This document shows positions 24,060 through 36,969 of a stretch of 64,000 bases of DNA, one piece after another. Every line of letters begins with the position of its first letter. Position 1 is the first letter of the stretch. The stretch is from Berghia stephanieae (Eukaryota; Mollusca; Gastropoda; Nudibranchia; Aeolidiidae). The notes beneath the pieces were generated by a model. It searched no databases. It was not told the origin of the DNA and worked only from the letters and a program-made list of their open reading frames with translations. Made by a program: the position numbers and the translations under genes. The stretch covers positions 16,521,190 to 16,585,189 of the forward strand of contig CM067443.1 in assembly GCA_034508935.3 (NCBI GenBank), in the 5' to 3' direction.

Positions 24060-24079
24060 GTTTCTCTCACACACTCTCC

Positions 24080-24126
<47 letters not shown>

Positions 24127-24245
24127 TCTGTTTCCCTCCAAATAATCCCCTCTCTCTCTCCCACTATCCTTCTCGCCGTCCCCTTCCCTTTGTCTCTCTC
24201 TCTCTCACATCCTCTCTCTATCTCTCTCTCTCTCTCTCTCTCCGC
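24060..24245. repeat. (CT)n tracts
   Basis: Two long CT runs (about 24078-24124 and 24196-24243) in pyrimidine-rich DNA. The Ser/Leu frames over it are artefacts. Confidence 0.95.
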
Positions 24246-24615
24246 GCCACATAACTGCTTCTAGTTAATCCCCTCTCACCCCTTGCTTTTTTTTTTAACT
24301 TTTCATTTGCTAATTAAACAGAATTTATATTCTTCTTCCATCCACTACATGAAACACCCCACCTGCAACACCTTTGCTATATTTGACAAAATGGAATTTT
24401 TGTAATCATATATCTTTTATGTCTGGATTGTTTGTCTTCTGCTGAAGGCTCAGGATCGAATCGTGTTATTTCTTGTGTTGTCCCCATTTTATATGAGTCA
24501 TATTATTTCCACTTTATTTTTTCTCCATCATAACTGGCACATTCAGGCATGTCTAGATTAAATTTTACTACCCAATAACCTCTCTGACTTTCCCATTTTA
24601 TCATCTACCTATATG

Positions 24616-24616
<1 letters not shown>
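24246..24616. other. Unannotated DNA
   Basis: Nothing recognised. Confidence 0.5.
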
Positions 24617-24690
<74 letters not shown>

Positions 24691-24696
24691 TCTCTC

Positions 24697-24729
<33 letters not shown>

Positions 24730-24736
24730 TCTCATC

Positions 24737-24787
<51 letters not shown>

Positions 24788-24836
24788 GGTTTTACTCTCT
24801 CTCTCCTCTCTCTCTCTCTGTGTGTGTGTGTGTAAG
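24617..24836. repeat. Compound (TA)n-(CT)n-(TA)n-(CT)n-(GT)n microsatellite
   Basis: Two TA blocks of about 50-70 bp alternate with CT blocks and end in a short GT block. Confidence 0.95.
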
Positions 24837-25054
24837 TGTGTACGTGTGTGTTTACATTTTTCATATTATATTTACTACCCCAATCCTCTTTTGTCAAGAG
24901 GAAACAGTCGTATGCATCTTTTTGAGGGAGCCTTTGATGTGTGTAACTGGAATGGACAGTTATCTCAAGAATGTGGACACCAATATATTGCGCATTAATC
25001 TACTCTTATTCTCTGAACTATTCTTCTTGGTCTTCTGACCTCCCATTACTTGAT

Positions 25055-25100
25055 TGTCCTAGCCCTGGTTAAGAGGGAAACAGTCAAATGTGTAGTATTA
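25055..25100 (+). repeat. Fragment of retroposon E
   Basis: GAGGGAAACAGTCAAATGTG matches the reverse complement of the middle of the repeats at 28621 and 31307. The homology is only a few tens of bases. Confidence 0.4.
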
Positions 25101-25164
25101 TAAAGATCTGAAAGGTGCCAGACTGCTAAACAAGAAAGAAAATAGAAGAAAAAACCCATCCCAA

Positions 25165-25248
25165 AAATTAGTCGACCTCCACGGGGAGCAAAACTCAGAC
25201 CTTCTGATTACCGGTCAGACGTGCTACCATTACACCACAGAGGCTCCC
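25165..25248 (-). repeat. tRNA-like SINE head
   Basis: The minus strand reads GGGAGCCTCTGTGGTGTAAT, then GGTAGCACGTCTGACC and a degenerate box B (GGTCTGAGTTTTGC), about 75 bases in all. The A box is tRNA-like, but the arms do not pair as in a real tRNA. It abuts the LINE that follows. Confidence 0.5.
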
Positions 25249-25284
25249 GATAGTTGGAACAATTTTAATATCTATATTCTTCTC

Positions 25285-26815
25285 AAGGGTTAGACCCCCG
25301 AAGAAAAAAAAAACAAATCTTGACTGCAATAATTTAATAATTTTCGACTTGTGTCAAATTTAAATTTCATTTCAAAATTAATGGAAAAAGTCGTTGCTGC
25401 TCGTATTATTAACCATCTAGAGACGAATGGCTTAAATGTTAAATTTCAATCTGCCTACAAAGCCTCCCATAGCACGGAAACGGCATTACTTAAAGTTTTT
25501 AATGATATTGTAAATGATATAGATAATAAAAGTGCTGCGATGCTTGTTTTACTAGATTTAAGTGCGGCATTCGACACTATCGATCAATATTTACTTTTGA
25601 CTAGACTATGTGATAAATTTTATATCAGCGGCACAGCTTTGGACTGGTTAAATGAATATTTGTTTGAAAGAACTCAGTCGGTAATTATAGAAACCATGTA
25701 TCAACTCCATCGATATGAACGTGTGGAGTGCCTCAGGGACCTATCCTCGGCCTCCTCCTTTTTACAATGTATACTGCTCCCCTTTCTCATATGTTATCCA
25801 CTTTTCCCATTGATTTTCATTTTTATGCTGATGACACTCAGCTGTATACAAAACTCAATAATGATTCAGAACTGTCATCAGTATCTGTTATGGAAAATTG
25901 TATTGCTCACATAAAGGATTGGATGAAACTAAACAAACAATGATGACAAGACGGAAATGATAATTTTTGGAAATAGGTATCAACTCTCAAAATATCTACA
26001 AATGGGATACTAGTGGGTGAAAATGCTATTAAACCTAGTTCTTGTGTGAGAAATCTTGGGGTGTATTTAGATCAAGGGCTATCCATGGAAGATCATGTTA
26101 AAAAAATATGCCAATGTTGTACTATCACATTAGAAACATTGGAAAAATCAGTTATTATATTGATGAAGATACTACAAAGATGCTTGTTAATTCTTTTATT
26201 ACTAGCAGATTAGATTATTGCAATGCCCTTCTTATTGGTTGTCAAAGTAGATTAATTCATCAACTACAAAAAATTCAAAATAAAGCGGCTAGACTTATAA
26301 AATTAACGAAAAAAACGAGATCATATAACACCAGTTCTCCAGGAATTGCACTGGCTTCCTGTGAAGTATAGGATAGAATTTAAGATATTGTGCTATGTTT
26401 TTAGAAGTCTGGATGGATTGGCACCTGAATATTTGCAGGAACTGATTAAAAAATATGAACCCACTCGAAATTTAAGATCATCTCAGTCCCAACTTCTAAA
26501 GGTTACCACCTCAAAATCCACTTTCGGTAAAAAAGCCTTTTCATCCATAGGTCCACGCCTATGGAACGCATTTAGTCCTCGGACAAAGTCCTGTGAAAAT
26601 TTATCATCTTTCAGGAAATATCTGAAGACTGAGTTGTTCCGTGAGGCTTATTTCTCATGAAATAGATGTTGCTTAGATTTTGTTTTTGTATTCATGCTTA
26701 TTATGTAGTGTCGTGATTTATATTTTGTTATTTTTAAACGTTTTTATTATGTAAAGCGCCACAGAGCACGATTAACGTGGATGTTTAGGCGCTATATAAA
26801 TTCATTATTTACTAT
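25285..26815 (+). mobile_element. LINE, CR1/L2-like, 5'-truncated and frameshifted
   Basis: This is the C-terminal half of a non-LTR retrotransposon ORF2. Reverse transcriptase blocks appear in order: SNLNFISKLMEKVV (25351), AYKASHSTETALLK (25452), LVLLDLSAAFDTID (25543), PQGPILGLLLF (25730) and the catalytic FYADDTQLY (about 25820). Then come CVRNLGVYLDQ (26043), SFITSRLDYCNALL (26193), LHWLPVKYRI (26348) and FGKKAFSSIGPRLWNAF (26524), with a stop at 26658. About four or five frameshifts separate these blocks (for example near 25700, 25940, 26110 and 26330). The 3' UTR ends in AAGCGCCACAGAGCACG, GCGCTATATAAATTC and a short TACTATTT tail. The frameshifts make it inactive as read. Confidence 0.88.
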
Positions 26816-26819
26816 TTTA

Positions 26820-28600
26820 CTATTTACAAGTGTACGCGTTTTACGCTGTGAACCCTCGCTTGCATCCAACAACACATATGTTGAACACGAGAGTATTAGT
26901 TTTGTGAGATGATATTTTCCCCTTTGTAAATCATCTCTGTACTGTATATATTTTGTTTTGTTTTGAATATTATGTTTTGTAAGCATTTGAATGTATTTCT
27001 CTTAGAAAGTCCTGTGCTTGTATATTGGCAGTTTGTTCTGGAAATTTACATTTGTTCCCTATTTGAATCAGTCCTCTTTGTCTAGCCAAATCTCTGGTGC
27101 TTTCATTGTAAATGTAGAATTTTTTGATTATCCTATCTTTCTTTTGACTGAAATGACCTAAATATAAAAGTTTGGCAAGTGCCGTAAACCTGTTAATGCT
27201 CACAATATGTAAGTGAACAAAATTTACTTAAAGTGACCCGAACAAGTAAATAAATTGTTTAATATTCTTTATTACCGATTCCAGTTAGTTGCAGTGCAAG
27301 AAATTAAAAGATATAAACATTAAATAATGTTTACTTAAGGTGTCATGATACTCCCCAAGAAAATAAAATGAGTTTATACTTATAGGGAGGGTGACACCAG
27401 TCAAATATAAAATTAAATGTAAAATTAAAATTAATGTTAAATTTATTTTAGATCAGTATACAGTTTTTAATCAAACAATAATTTAAGAAATTATCAAAGG
27501 TTCCCCGATTGTACGCTTATGCATTATTTACAAATATAACTACTCTTAAAAATACATTATTATATTATATTATGTTGTAAAAGTAACGTGAAGATTAGAT
27601 CTATAAAAAAATCAAATACTGAGTGAAAGTTAACTTTCATAACGTAGGAATCACCTGGAATCAATTGTAAGATAAACTGATGATCAGAATTACAGAAAAC
27701 AGTTATCTAAACTTCTTATAATAAAATTCAAAAAAAGAACAAAAAGAAAACAAAAAAAAATGTAGTTCCTAATTTTCTTAACCAAAATTTAAAAAAAACA
27801 AAAACAACTTTATATATCCCATATTATGACACGAAGTAATCTTTAAAATGCTATTACTGTTAGATAATTTTTTTTAATGTTTAAAATGAACTTAAATGCA
27901 TATTTGATAAATATAATAAAGAATCATATGAAGTGTTTTCAATATTAAACATTTACAATAACTTGCCAAAAGCTCTTAGAGGCCTGGAAGAACATAAATA
28001 CAACAGTGTATATTTACAAACCAATGACAAAATATATCGCAGCTTCATTGTACTTATAGTAAATTTGTATTATGATAATTGAGTTAAACTGAAATAGTTA
28101 AATATTTGAATGAAACTCCTGAGAATGGTGGTTTCATGTAATTCAAGAATGTAGTTTGTCCACAATTAATAGACATAATATATTATATAGTCTTTTACAA
28201 AAGAAACTAGACAGTTCATTTTCGCCAATAATTCAATACTGGTTTGAACAAACATTATGACAAATACATATTTGTAAACTGGACAAAACTAGGTTTCCTT
28301 TTGTATATAATTCATTGAATTTGTATAAACCGTTGAAAATTTGCAGTATTTTAAACCAGTCACCAAAAATCGATTTTTCAAATTCGAGTTCACTCAGTGT
28401 GAACATTTGGTGTGGCAAACTACTGCGTAACAACGCTTATACAAATTTAATATCTGAAATTTATATTTTGGGTGCGCATTACAAAAGTAACTTTGGTAGT
28501 GACAAGTTTGGTGGTGTGCATCTGCTCCTCATTTCTGTCAATAAAGGCATACCATACATCAATAGAAAGAAAAATGTGTCTACTTCATTAAGATATATAA
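26820..28600. other. Unannotated AT-rich DNA
   Basis: No exon, ORF of interest or repeat family recognised. Confidence 0.5.
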
Positions 28601-28620
28601 TACGCTCAACTTTCTTTTCT

Positions 28621-29154
28621 GTTTTCAATTGTTTTTAAGGGTTTTACGGCACTTGCAACACATTAAGGTCATATCAGTGCCACTAAAAAGGAAGAAGATG
28701 GGATAGTAAAAGGTTTTAGAATTACAACTAAAGCACTCAAGAAAAGGTAAGACAAAGGGGAACTGGTTCAAATAGGAAACTGGCGTAGATTCCAAGAGCA
28801 CACTGTCAAAGTACTTAGTTTGACATCACCTAAAAGTCTCATTCAGACACAAGCACAGGTCCCCACTAAGAGGAATACAATCGAATGTTTACAAATCATA
28901 TATAATACGTAACTAAAACATAACACAGTACATAACAGAGAGATGATTTACAAGGAAAAAAATATCATGTCCCAAAACTAACTATACATTTGACTGTTTC
29001 CCTCCCAGCCAGGGTATCTGGCCAGTGCCAGGACAAACCAAGTAATTTCAACCCAAGACAAAGACAAAGAGCATGTTGGAAAGAAGATAAAAGGGGATAA
29101 GAAGACACAGTAAGTGCCTCCCTGCCCACTATGAGAGACAGGAACCCCACCCAG
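28621..29154 (-). mobile_element. Retroposon E copy 1, flanked by a 13-bp target duplication
   Basis: About 530 bp, matching 31307-31829 along most of its length. AACTTTCTTTTCT occurs immediately before (28608-28620) and after (29155-29167). The T-rich left end (GTTTTCAATTGTTTTTAAGG) would be an A-rich 3' tail on the minus strand. Long and variable target duplications with an A-rich end suggest target-primed retroposition. No ORF or clear tRNA box is seen. Confidence 0.8.
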
Positions 29155-29215
29155 AACTTTCTTTTCTCTAATGTGAGATAATAGCAAAAACAAACGGTCT
29201 AATTTATTTTGAAAT

Positions 29216-29356
<141 letters not shown>

Positions 29357-29439
29357 GTATAAATATAAAATACATTCCTACTTCTTGGAGAATAGTTACA
29401 GATGTTTTGTCATTGTCTTGCTTTGAAATCAACAATAAT

Positions 29440-30195
29440 CTATAATTTTTAAATTTTTAAATAGCTTTTTACAGTCACCAATAAGATTAAATACAGGCAA
29501 GATATCTGAGTATTATTCAACATTTATGTACATTTTGTAGACAGAAAAAAAATCACTTAAAATAAAATCTTTAAAATAAAAACCAATAAAAAATCAAAAT
29601 ATGTAAAAATTGGACGGATATTGAGAGATAATATAAATCCAAAGTCAAGATGAAAATTGTGGCTTTTCTATCACAGAATTGAAAAGATGATGAATGATAA
29701 CGTTAGGCAGAAAAAGAAAAAAAATGTCAGAATAAAAAGAGAAGCAACACTAACACCCATATAAGAACTGACATTGTGGACCAACGATTATAGAATGTCT
29801 GGAAAAAAGCATCTCTTGTGTTCTTTCCGGATCTTTCCTAGATGATGTATAACAAAGGTGCTAGGCCCTTCAAAGAAACGACATACATGTCCCTTTCAAA
29901 ATGTTAAATTGTATTTACCATTGAGATATTTTGACAATAAATCCATGCAATTTTATCTTTTTTGGGGTTATATGATTAGAAAATAGTACGAAATGTATCA
30001 ATAAATACACTGTTATTTACAAAAAAGGTCATAAAATAACAATATCACAGTCATTGCTGCAGTAAAACCAAACAGTATATTAGTGAGTTATTAAATATAA
30101 AATTTCCAGTTTAAAAAATTGCGTTTGAATTTTTAACAAAATGTGAAAAATGAGGAGAAAAAAGAACAATAAACAGTCTGGCTTTTTCATAGGCT
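29440..30195. other. Region downstream of the kinesin stop codon
   Basis: The 3' UTR of the minus-strand kinesin should lie in the right part of this stretch. I found no convincing AATAAA on the minus strand close to the stop. Confidence 0.4.
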
Positions 30196-30201
30196 TTTCT
30201 T

Positions 30202-30252
30202 TTACTCTGCTTCCTCCTCCACAGTCTCTCCTTTCTTCATCTTGGCAATGAT
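30202..30252 (-). CDS. Kinesin exon 31: tail and stop
   Basis: 51 bp, [16 protein letters not shown] then TAA. Together with exon 30 it forms a basic amphipathic helix followed by an acidic end, as in KCBP regulatory tails. Confidence 0.92.
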   Translation of the reverse strand: MIAKMKKGETVEEEAE

Positions 30253-33200
30253 CTGGTTGGTTCAAGGGGAAGGAAAAAAGGAAGAATCAAAAGTTGTTTT
30301 CATTTTATTGATATATTCCGTTATTGATATTATTAAATTAAAAAATGCGACAATAGTGATGCAAAACATAATAAAGGACCAATAGTTTATGGGCAATTAA
30401 TCTAGGACTGTTTAGTTGTACAAACTACCACAGATTGAAGACCTCCGCTTGATAAATCAAGGATATTTTAAAAGGACTGAATGTCCAATCATTAAATTTC
30501 ATTACTATTATATGAATATCAATGTGAAATTGAATGTTAGCTTCAATTTAATATACAAAAACAGAAGAAATGGAGGTTTCAGGTTTCCCCTTTAATCAAC
30601 AAAACAGGATGAATGAAACACTACAGATGAATGAGATGTGGTAGTGCCGTTATTAATGTATAAACAAACACATTGATGGGCAGAGTTTATTAAATTCTTA
30701 ACAACGCCACTACCACATTATCTCATTCGTCTGTTATGTTTCATTCACCCTTTTTTGTTGATAAAGGGGAAACCCAAAACGTCCATTTCATCTCATTTTG
30801 TGTATTAAATTGAAGCTTGCATTCAATTTCACATTGTTATTTATTTCTTCAAGCTTCGGGCAGCACCAGTTACATTACTATCACATGTGGAGCAGAAAGA
30901 TTCGAAATAATGCTTGCAGATATAATTAAAATTCAACTTAAATACACAGGGTACGGTATTCAAAGGTCAGCTGGCCTGAATACTCCTTCACATAATTGAA
31001 TATGATAAGATAAACCAGAGGTTGGGTTGGTAGGTCAGTCGATTTTGAATTTCAAAAGGTTGCAAATTTGAGACCCGATGGCAGTTAAAGGTTGTTTTTC
31101 CTTTCTTACAATGTTGGAGTAAAAAGGTCTCTTGTCCCATATAGATAGAATGCGCTTGGCCAAGGAGTTCACAACATTGCCATCCGGAAGTATAACGGAC
31201 CAACACACAAACTCGGTGTAACCATGAACTTTTATCGTCTGGTTAATACAGTTTAGTGAGAACAACTCACAAACGCGGATGGCAAAAAACAATAACAAAG
31301 GCCTGATGTTTTGTTTGTTTTTAAGGGTTTTACGGCGCTTGCAACACATTTAGGTTATATCAGCGCCAGTAAAAAGGAAGAAAATGGTATAGTAAAAAGT
31401 TCTAGAATTACAATTAAAGCACCCAAGAAAAAGTAAGACAAAGGGGAACTGAGAACAAATAGGGATCAGATGTAGATTCCAAGAGCATACCACCAATGTA
31501 CTTAGTTTGAAATCACCTACAAGTCTCATCCAGACACAAGCACAAAATCCAACAAAGAGGAACACACTCAAATGCTTACATTATACATTCAAAATAAAAA
31601 TAATAATACATAACAGAGAGATGATTTACAAGGAAAAAAATATCATCTCCCAAAACAATAACTATGCATTTGACTGTTTCCCTCCCAGCTAGGATCCCGC
31701 CAGTGCCACGACAAAACCAAGTAATCTCATTCCAAGACAAAGACAGAAAGCATGTTGGAAAACAGATATAACGGGATAGAAGACAGTGTGTACCTCCCTG
31801 CCCACTATGGGAGGTCAGGATCCCCACCCAGGCCTGAGTGACGTCATCTGCATACTATCTATATTCACATCGTAGGACTTTGTGATGAAGGTGCTGTCTT
31901 TCAAGAATGTTAATCATGCTGAAAAAGGCATTTAGCTATAACTTAAAACTTTTTTTATAATGTGATGCAGACATTATAGGATTAATTCAGTGAAGATGGT
32001 GGTATCAAATTGGGAGAAATGAAATGTGGTTATTAAACGTATAAACAATACAAAACAACTCACATTTTTGAGCCTAGAAATTTCCTTGTTGTCAGCATTC
32101 TTAGTGGCATCATTGGTAATGAGTTTCACTCTTGAAGCATATCTGAAAATCAGAAAATATCAGTGACAATTTCATTTTTCAATGCTATTTAAGTTAATTT
32201 GTTTATTCTCTCACCCCCCCCCCCCCCCTTTCTTTTTTTTTTTCCTCTCTTCTTTGAACAATGAAGGAAAAACCCAAAATGTTCCAGTCTTATAGTTAAG
32301 GGCAGAAACGAGTGAAGATGGCAGTCCACTCTAGATTGTGGCACATAAATTTTTCAGGTTTCTTCTTGTTCAGTTGGAGGCCCTGTTCAGTTCAGTTGAT
32401 AAAAACAGTTCCCAAGTCATAACAGGAATGGTGATTTTTTTTTTTAATAAATACAAAATACACTAAAACATGGCACAATTATAATTTCAGTTTAGATTCT
32501 AGATTGCAATACAAGTAAAAGAAATATTTTTGGGGTAGTAAAACTGCTTTTTAATAATGGAGGAAGCCATGTTTTTAAACAGAGAAAATATTATGAATCT
32601 TTTCATTGAAACATCTAGGGTTAATAGATAGAAAAAAAAACAAACAAAGAAAAAACCCAAAATGCCTGATAAGAAAAATGACATACGTGAGTGAAATGAC
32701 AGTTTCATCAACATTGTAATCAGCTGGTGAGATGTTGACAAACATGAGTGTCTTAGCGTTACCACCAAGAGAATCTTGCATTAACATGGTCAATTTGTTG
32801 TTTCTGTAGGGGATGAACGACTGCTCGCTGGACAAAGCCGATATGACGTCACCAAGAGCTGACAATGATTTGTTGATAGACATTGCTTCCTGGAAGAGAT
32901 ATAAAAATTTTAAAAATAATAAAATTCCCATTATTCATCCCAAAGGGGAAATTTGTCTTTAGGGTCAATTCCAAGGGAATCAGCCACAGAGCAGTGTTGC
33001 AAAGTGAGCTAGGGCGGGGTGACTTGCTCAAGGCCACACAACGAGGCAGGTAGTCGAACTCCGTACCTTTTGGGTATGAAGCAAAGATCGTACTGTTGAG
33101 CCACGCTGCCCCCAGATCAATGGATATGTAATTATTTTCTTTTTGTGTATGAGTCTACATTCGATTGCGATACATACAACGGGACATGACAACAATGACA

Positions 33201-36007
33201 ATGTGAGGGAATATAAGGAAATCTATAGCAATCAAAATCAATGATAAGTCATCGTTTTAAATTTTGGAGACGATTGAACATGTATGTGAGAAATTGATAC
33301 CAACAGTGGTATTGAATGAAAAACAAACGGTTTAGAAAGTACCAATCTTTACTATTACAACTCACGAATTAGTAAACATCTGACAAACTACAAAAAGTAG
33401 AAAATTAATTTTGCTCATACTAATTAAATTCTATTGAAAATTAAACTAAGTATTATTGTCCTACCTTAAGTTGTTCAGCACTGGCACCCGTCTTGCCAAC
33501 CCGTTCACTTCCAGCCAAATCAACAAGGCTCAGCTGTTGGAAAATAATATACAACTCCAATAAAGTTTATGTTTTTGTTGATTCCAAAACTTCATTTTCA
33601 AAAATATTGTTTACATTCACTACATTAATTTCTGTATGTTAATCTAATTTCTGAGAACATTATAAATGGCATACCTTTCCTTTCATGACAGTTCCTGTTG
33701 TTTTGTTCGTTGATTCCAGAATGATGCTTAGAATGAGGTGAGACCTTGAACTCTCCGCATTCATTTCTGAAGGGAATGAATATCATTGATAGATCTTAAT
33801 TTCGAGTGGTTAAATTAAGAAATTCGGCACATTTTCCACAGTCAATATATTTTCCCCGTTAACTTTAAGAAGAGGTAATTTAAGTTGCTCAACACACTCA
33901 CACACTAGACGACACAATCAGACATATGTGCTCATGTAATTTGAATATTTAATTTAGTTACAAGTGAAATCTGCTTAATATATTCAACTGTTATGGGATA
34001 TCTTTTTACATCACTCATTGAGAACTAAAATGGTATGATATGCAAAACTTAACATCAACTGGTGTCTCATTACCCATTGCTAAGGACTTAAGTTTGTAAG
34101 TGCCTAAAATTAATTATATTTCAACTAACATTTGACTGTCTCTCCTTGCGGACAATTTCTGTTTTTTAGGTAAGACTCCAATCTTAGTTTCAGACATTGA
34201 ATAATTTTTATTTTTTTTTTTGTGCAAACACAAGACGGTTAATAATCATTCAAGACAGTATAAAATCAAAAACAATACTTGTGGAAGCAGTATGTCTGTT
34301 TGTAGATCCCTCCTCAAATAAGGCGTTTAATTCCTTTGCGTTTGTGGCTTTTTTGATGACTGCTCCTTGCACAATGACCATCCCCTTTTTGTCTTTCTTG
34401 ATTTCCATCTTGTCCTATAGATTATTAATCAGGGCAAAATTAAATCAAGTACTATTTTTCGCTTTATGTTATGATTTTAGCTATTATCTCTTAAAGAAAG
34501 AAAACAGACTTTGGAATAAATTGGTTCACAGATATACATAATATTGAGATGTGAGATCATTATTAGTTATAAAATAAATAGTTTTAAAAATATTAATATT
34601 AACTTCTATTTTCAACAGTTAAAAAAAAAACCTCTAAACCCACTTTGATTCTTGAGCCATTTTCTTATATTGTGTAAGTACAAAAACAATATAGCAATAA
34701 CTAACAGTGACATTTGGGTAATTTCAAAAGTATTTTAAAAATAAATATAATGTCCTTGTTTTATCATGCAAGTCTAAAATTCAACAAAATGACCTTTTTA
34801 AATGTCATTTCAAAGAATTGGCATCCTGAAATCATGAAATCAAAAGTTGCAGTAATGCAATTCTCAAAATGGTGTAAAAACAAAAACAGAAATGATGACT
34901 GAATCCTATTGCAAGCAGAAGTTGGTCAGTAAAATAAAATTAATATAAAACAAAGAACTGACAGGCCTTGCGTTCATATTGGGGACCTACAAGTTTACAA
35001 GTTACTAAATGAGTTCAGTGCAGGTCATCAGAGAGTTTAAGATTAGATTTCTACTGTATCGAATAAACTTACTTCATCTGCATAACCGCCCTTGGCAAAA
35101 AGGTCAATAAGTTTGTCATTATACAACTCCATCATGTAAACTGTAACAGCCATATCCATCTTGGATCTGTTATGAGATTTTTTTATTGTTGTAGTTAAGA
35201 TATCTGTAATGTTTGTTGTAATTATAAGGTAGCAAAATCAATATATAAGCATAAAATAAAATCTTTGAATAAACATTAATATTTGGCTTTCAAAATGGTG
35301 TATTTCTAGCAGCAAAAGAGATAAGTTAAAACTAAAAATCTAACAGCAAAGAATTGTTTCGGTTAGAACTAAAAAAACAATCATTGCAAAGATTTCATTT
35401 CTAAATTAACCAAATTCGTATGTCGGGAGTAACTTTGTTACCCCAGGCCTTGTTTATTTGATTTTAAGAAAACTCATAATTCGAATTTTTCTCTGAAATT
35501 TTCAGTAATACTCAACTTTTCCCTGAAACACGAATAGGGATAGTTCTTTATTTTACTATATATTGTCATAGGGTAACAAAATGATCCCCGACGTACGATT
35601 AAGGGGTAAAAAAAGACGTACAATTAAATAAAAATATCATGTTTATTGGAAATTTAATTTTCTATCATAAATAATGAATTTCTTACTTGTTTTCATTAAC
35701 CATTTCAAAGATTCGTTCAAAAGCTCTAGGAGCAATTCCAGGGTATTTGCGTGAACTATCTCCAATCATTGTAAAAGTCTTTCCTGACCCAGTTTGTCCA
35801 TAGGCAAATATACAGACATTATAACCGTCAAAGGCTGACTGGATCAAATTCTGAAAACGAATTTAGAGAATAGCGTAAAAAATAAACAAACGTTTATTTC
35901 TTTTTAAACTCAGATTAATTTCACAGTGATGTCTCACACAGTAAAAAATAATTCCATACTCTGCAAATCTATTCTTATGCTGGCTCAAGAAGGAATTTCT
36001 TTACATC

Positions 36008-36082
<75 letters not shown>

Positions 36083-36858
36083 TGAATGGATAGACATTTT
36101 AAATTAAAGACACTCTAATACTATTTATAATTCAAAGGCTCACATTTGTATCCTCAAAGATCTGTTCTTGACTAGTGTCCTCCATGAAAACTTGATCGTA
36201 CTGGAACTCTTTGATTCCTCTTTGAGAGCTCACAGAAACTGTGTACTCATCCATAGATTTCAAAACAGAATGATTTCCCTGATTAACACATAAAAAAGGT
36301 AAAAAATGGTGTCGCAAACACTAACCTAATGGTTTGTAAGATAAAATGAAACTTTTAAAGTTGTTGGCAAAAAAAAAAACAAAAAAAAAAAAACAAAAAA
36401 AAAAAACAACAAAAAAAAAACATCAACTCTGAGTATGAAAGAGAATATGATAAATACAAGGGAATCCACATAAAGTCAACAATCTTAAAGTCACCTTCTT
36501 CTTAATGTCAACACCTCTTATTGCTCCCAAATTTTCTATTCTTTTTCCAACAATAAAGGATTAAGTCAACCTTCCATAAAATAAAACCAATTTCCTGGTC
36601 CAGTGTTGGCTTTATCAGGATTCTACTGTAAATGTATATGATTAATTCGACGTTCTTTTTGTTTTCAAATAAAATCTGGTTTGATTGATTTTTATCATCT
36701 TTGATTCAATAATGTGTGAGTGAGGAAATACATGGAATAACTAATATTTGTTATTTCAATGTGCGCCAAGAGCTGTGTGTTCATGGGACATAGGCACTAT
36801 ATAAATGATTTAATATAATTATTATTATTATCATCATCATCATCATCATCATCATTAC

Positions 36859-36906
<48 letters not shown>

Positions 36907-36932
36907 CATCTATTATTATTATTATTATTATA

Positions 36933-36969
<37 letters not shown>

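Noticed and set aside
25165-25248. tRNA gene
   Set aside because: The arms do not form a consistent cloverleaf and box B is degraded; it fits a SINE head.
30080-30265. Minus-strand frame overlapping the last kinesin exon
   Set aside because: It reads exon 31 out of frame; the splice-consistent frame ends at 30202.
34197-34541. Plus-strand 114-codon frame
   Set aside because: It lies antisense across kinesin exon 26, which is secure by phase and motif.
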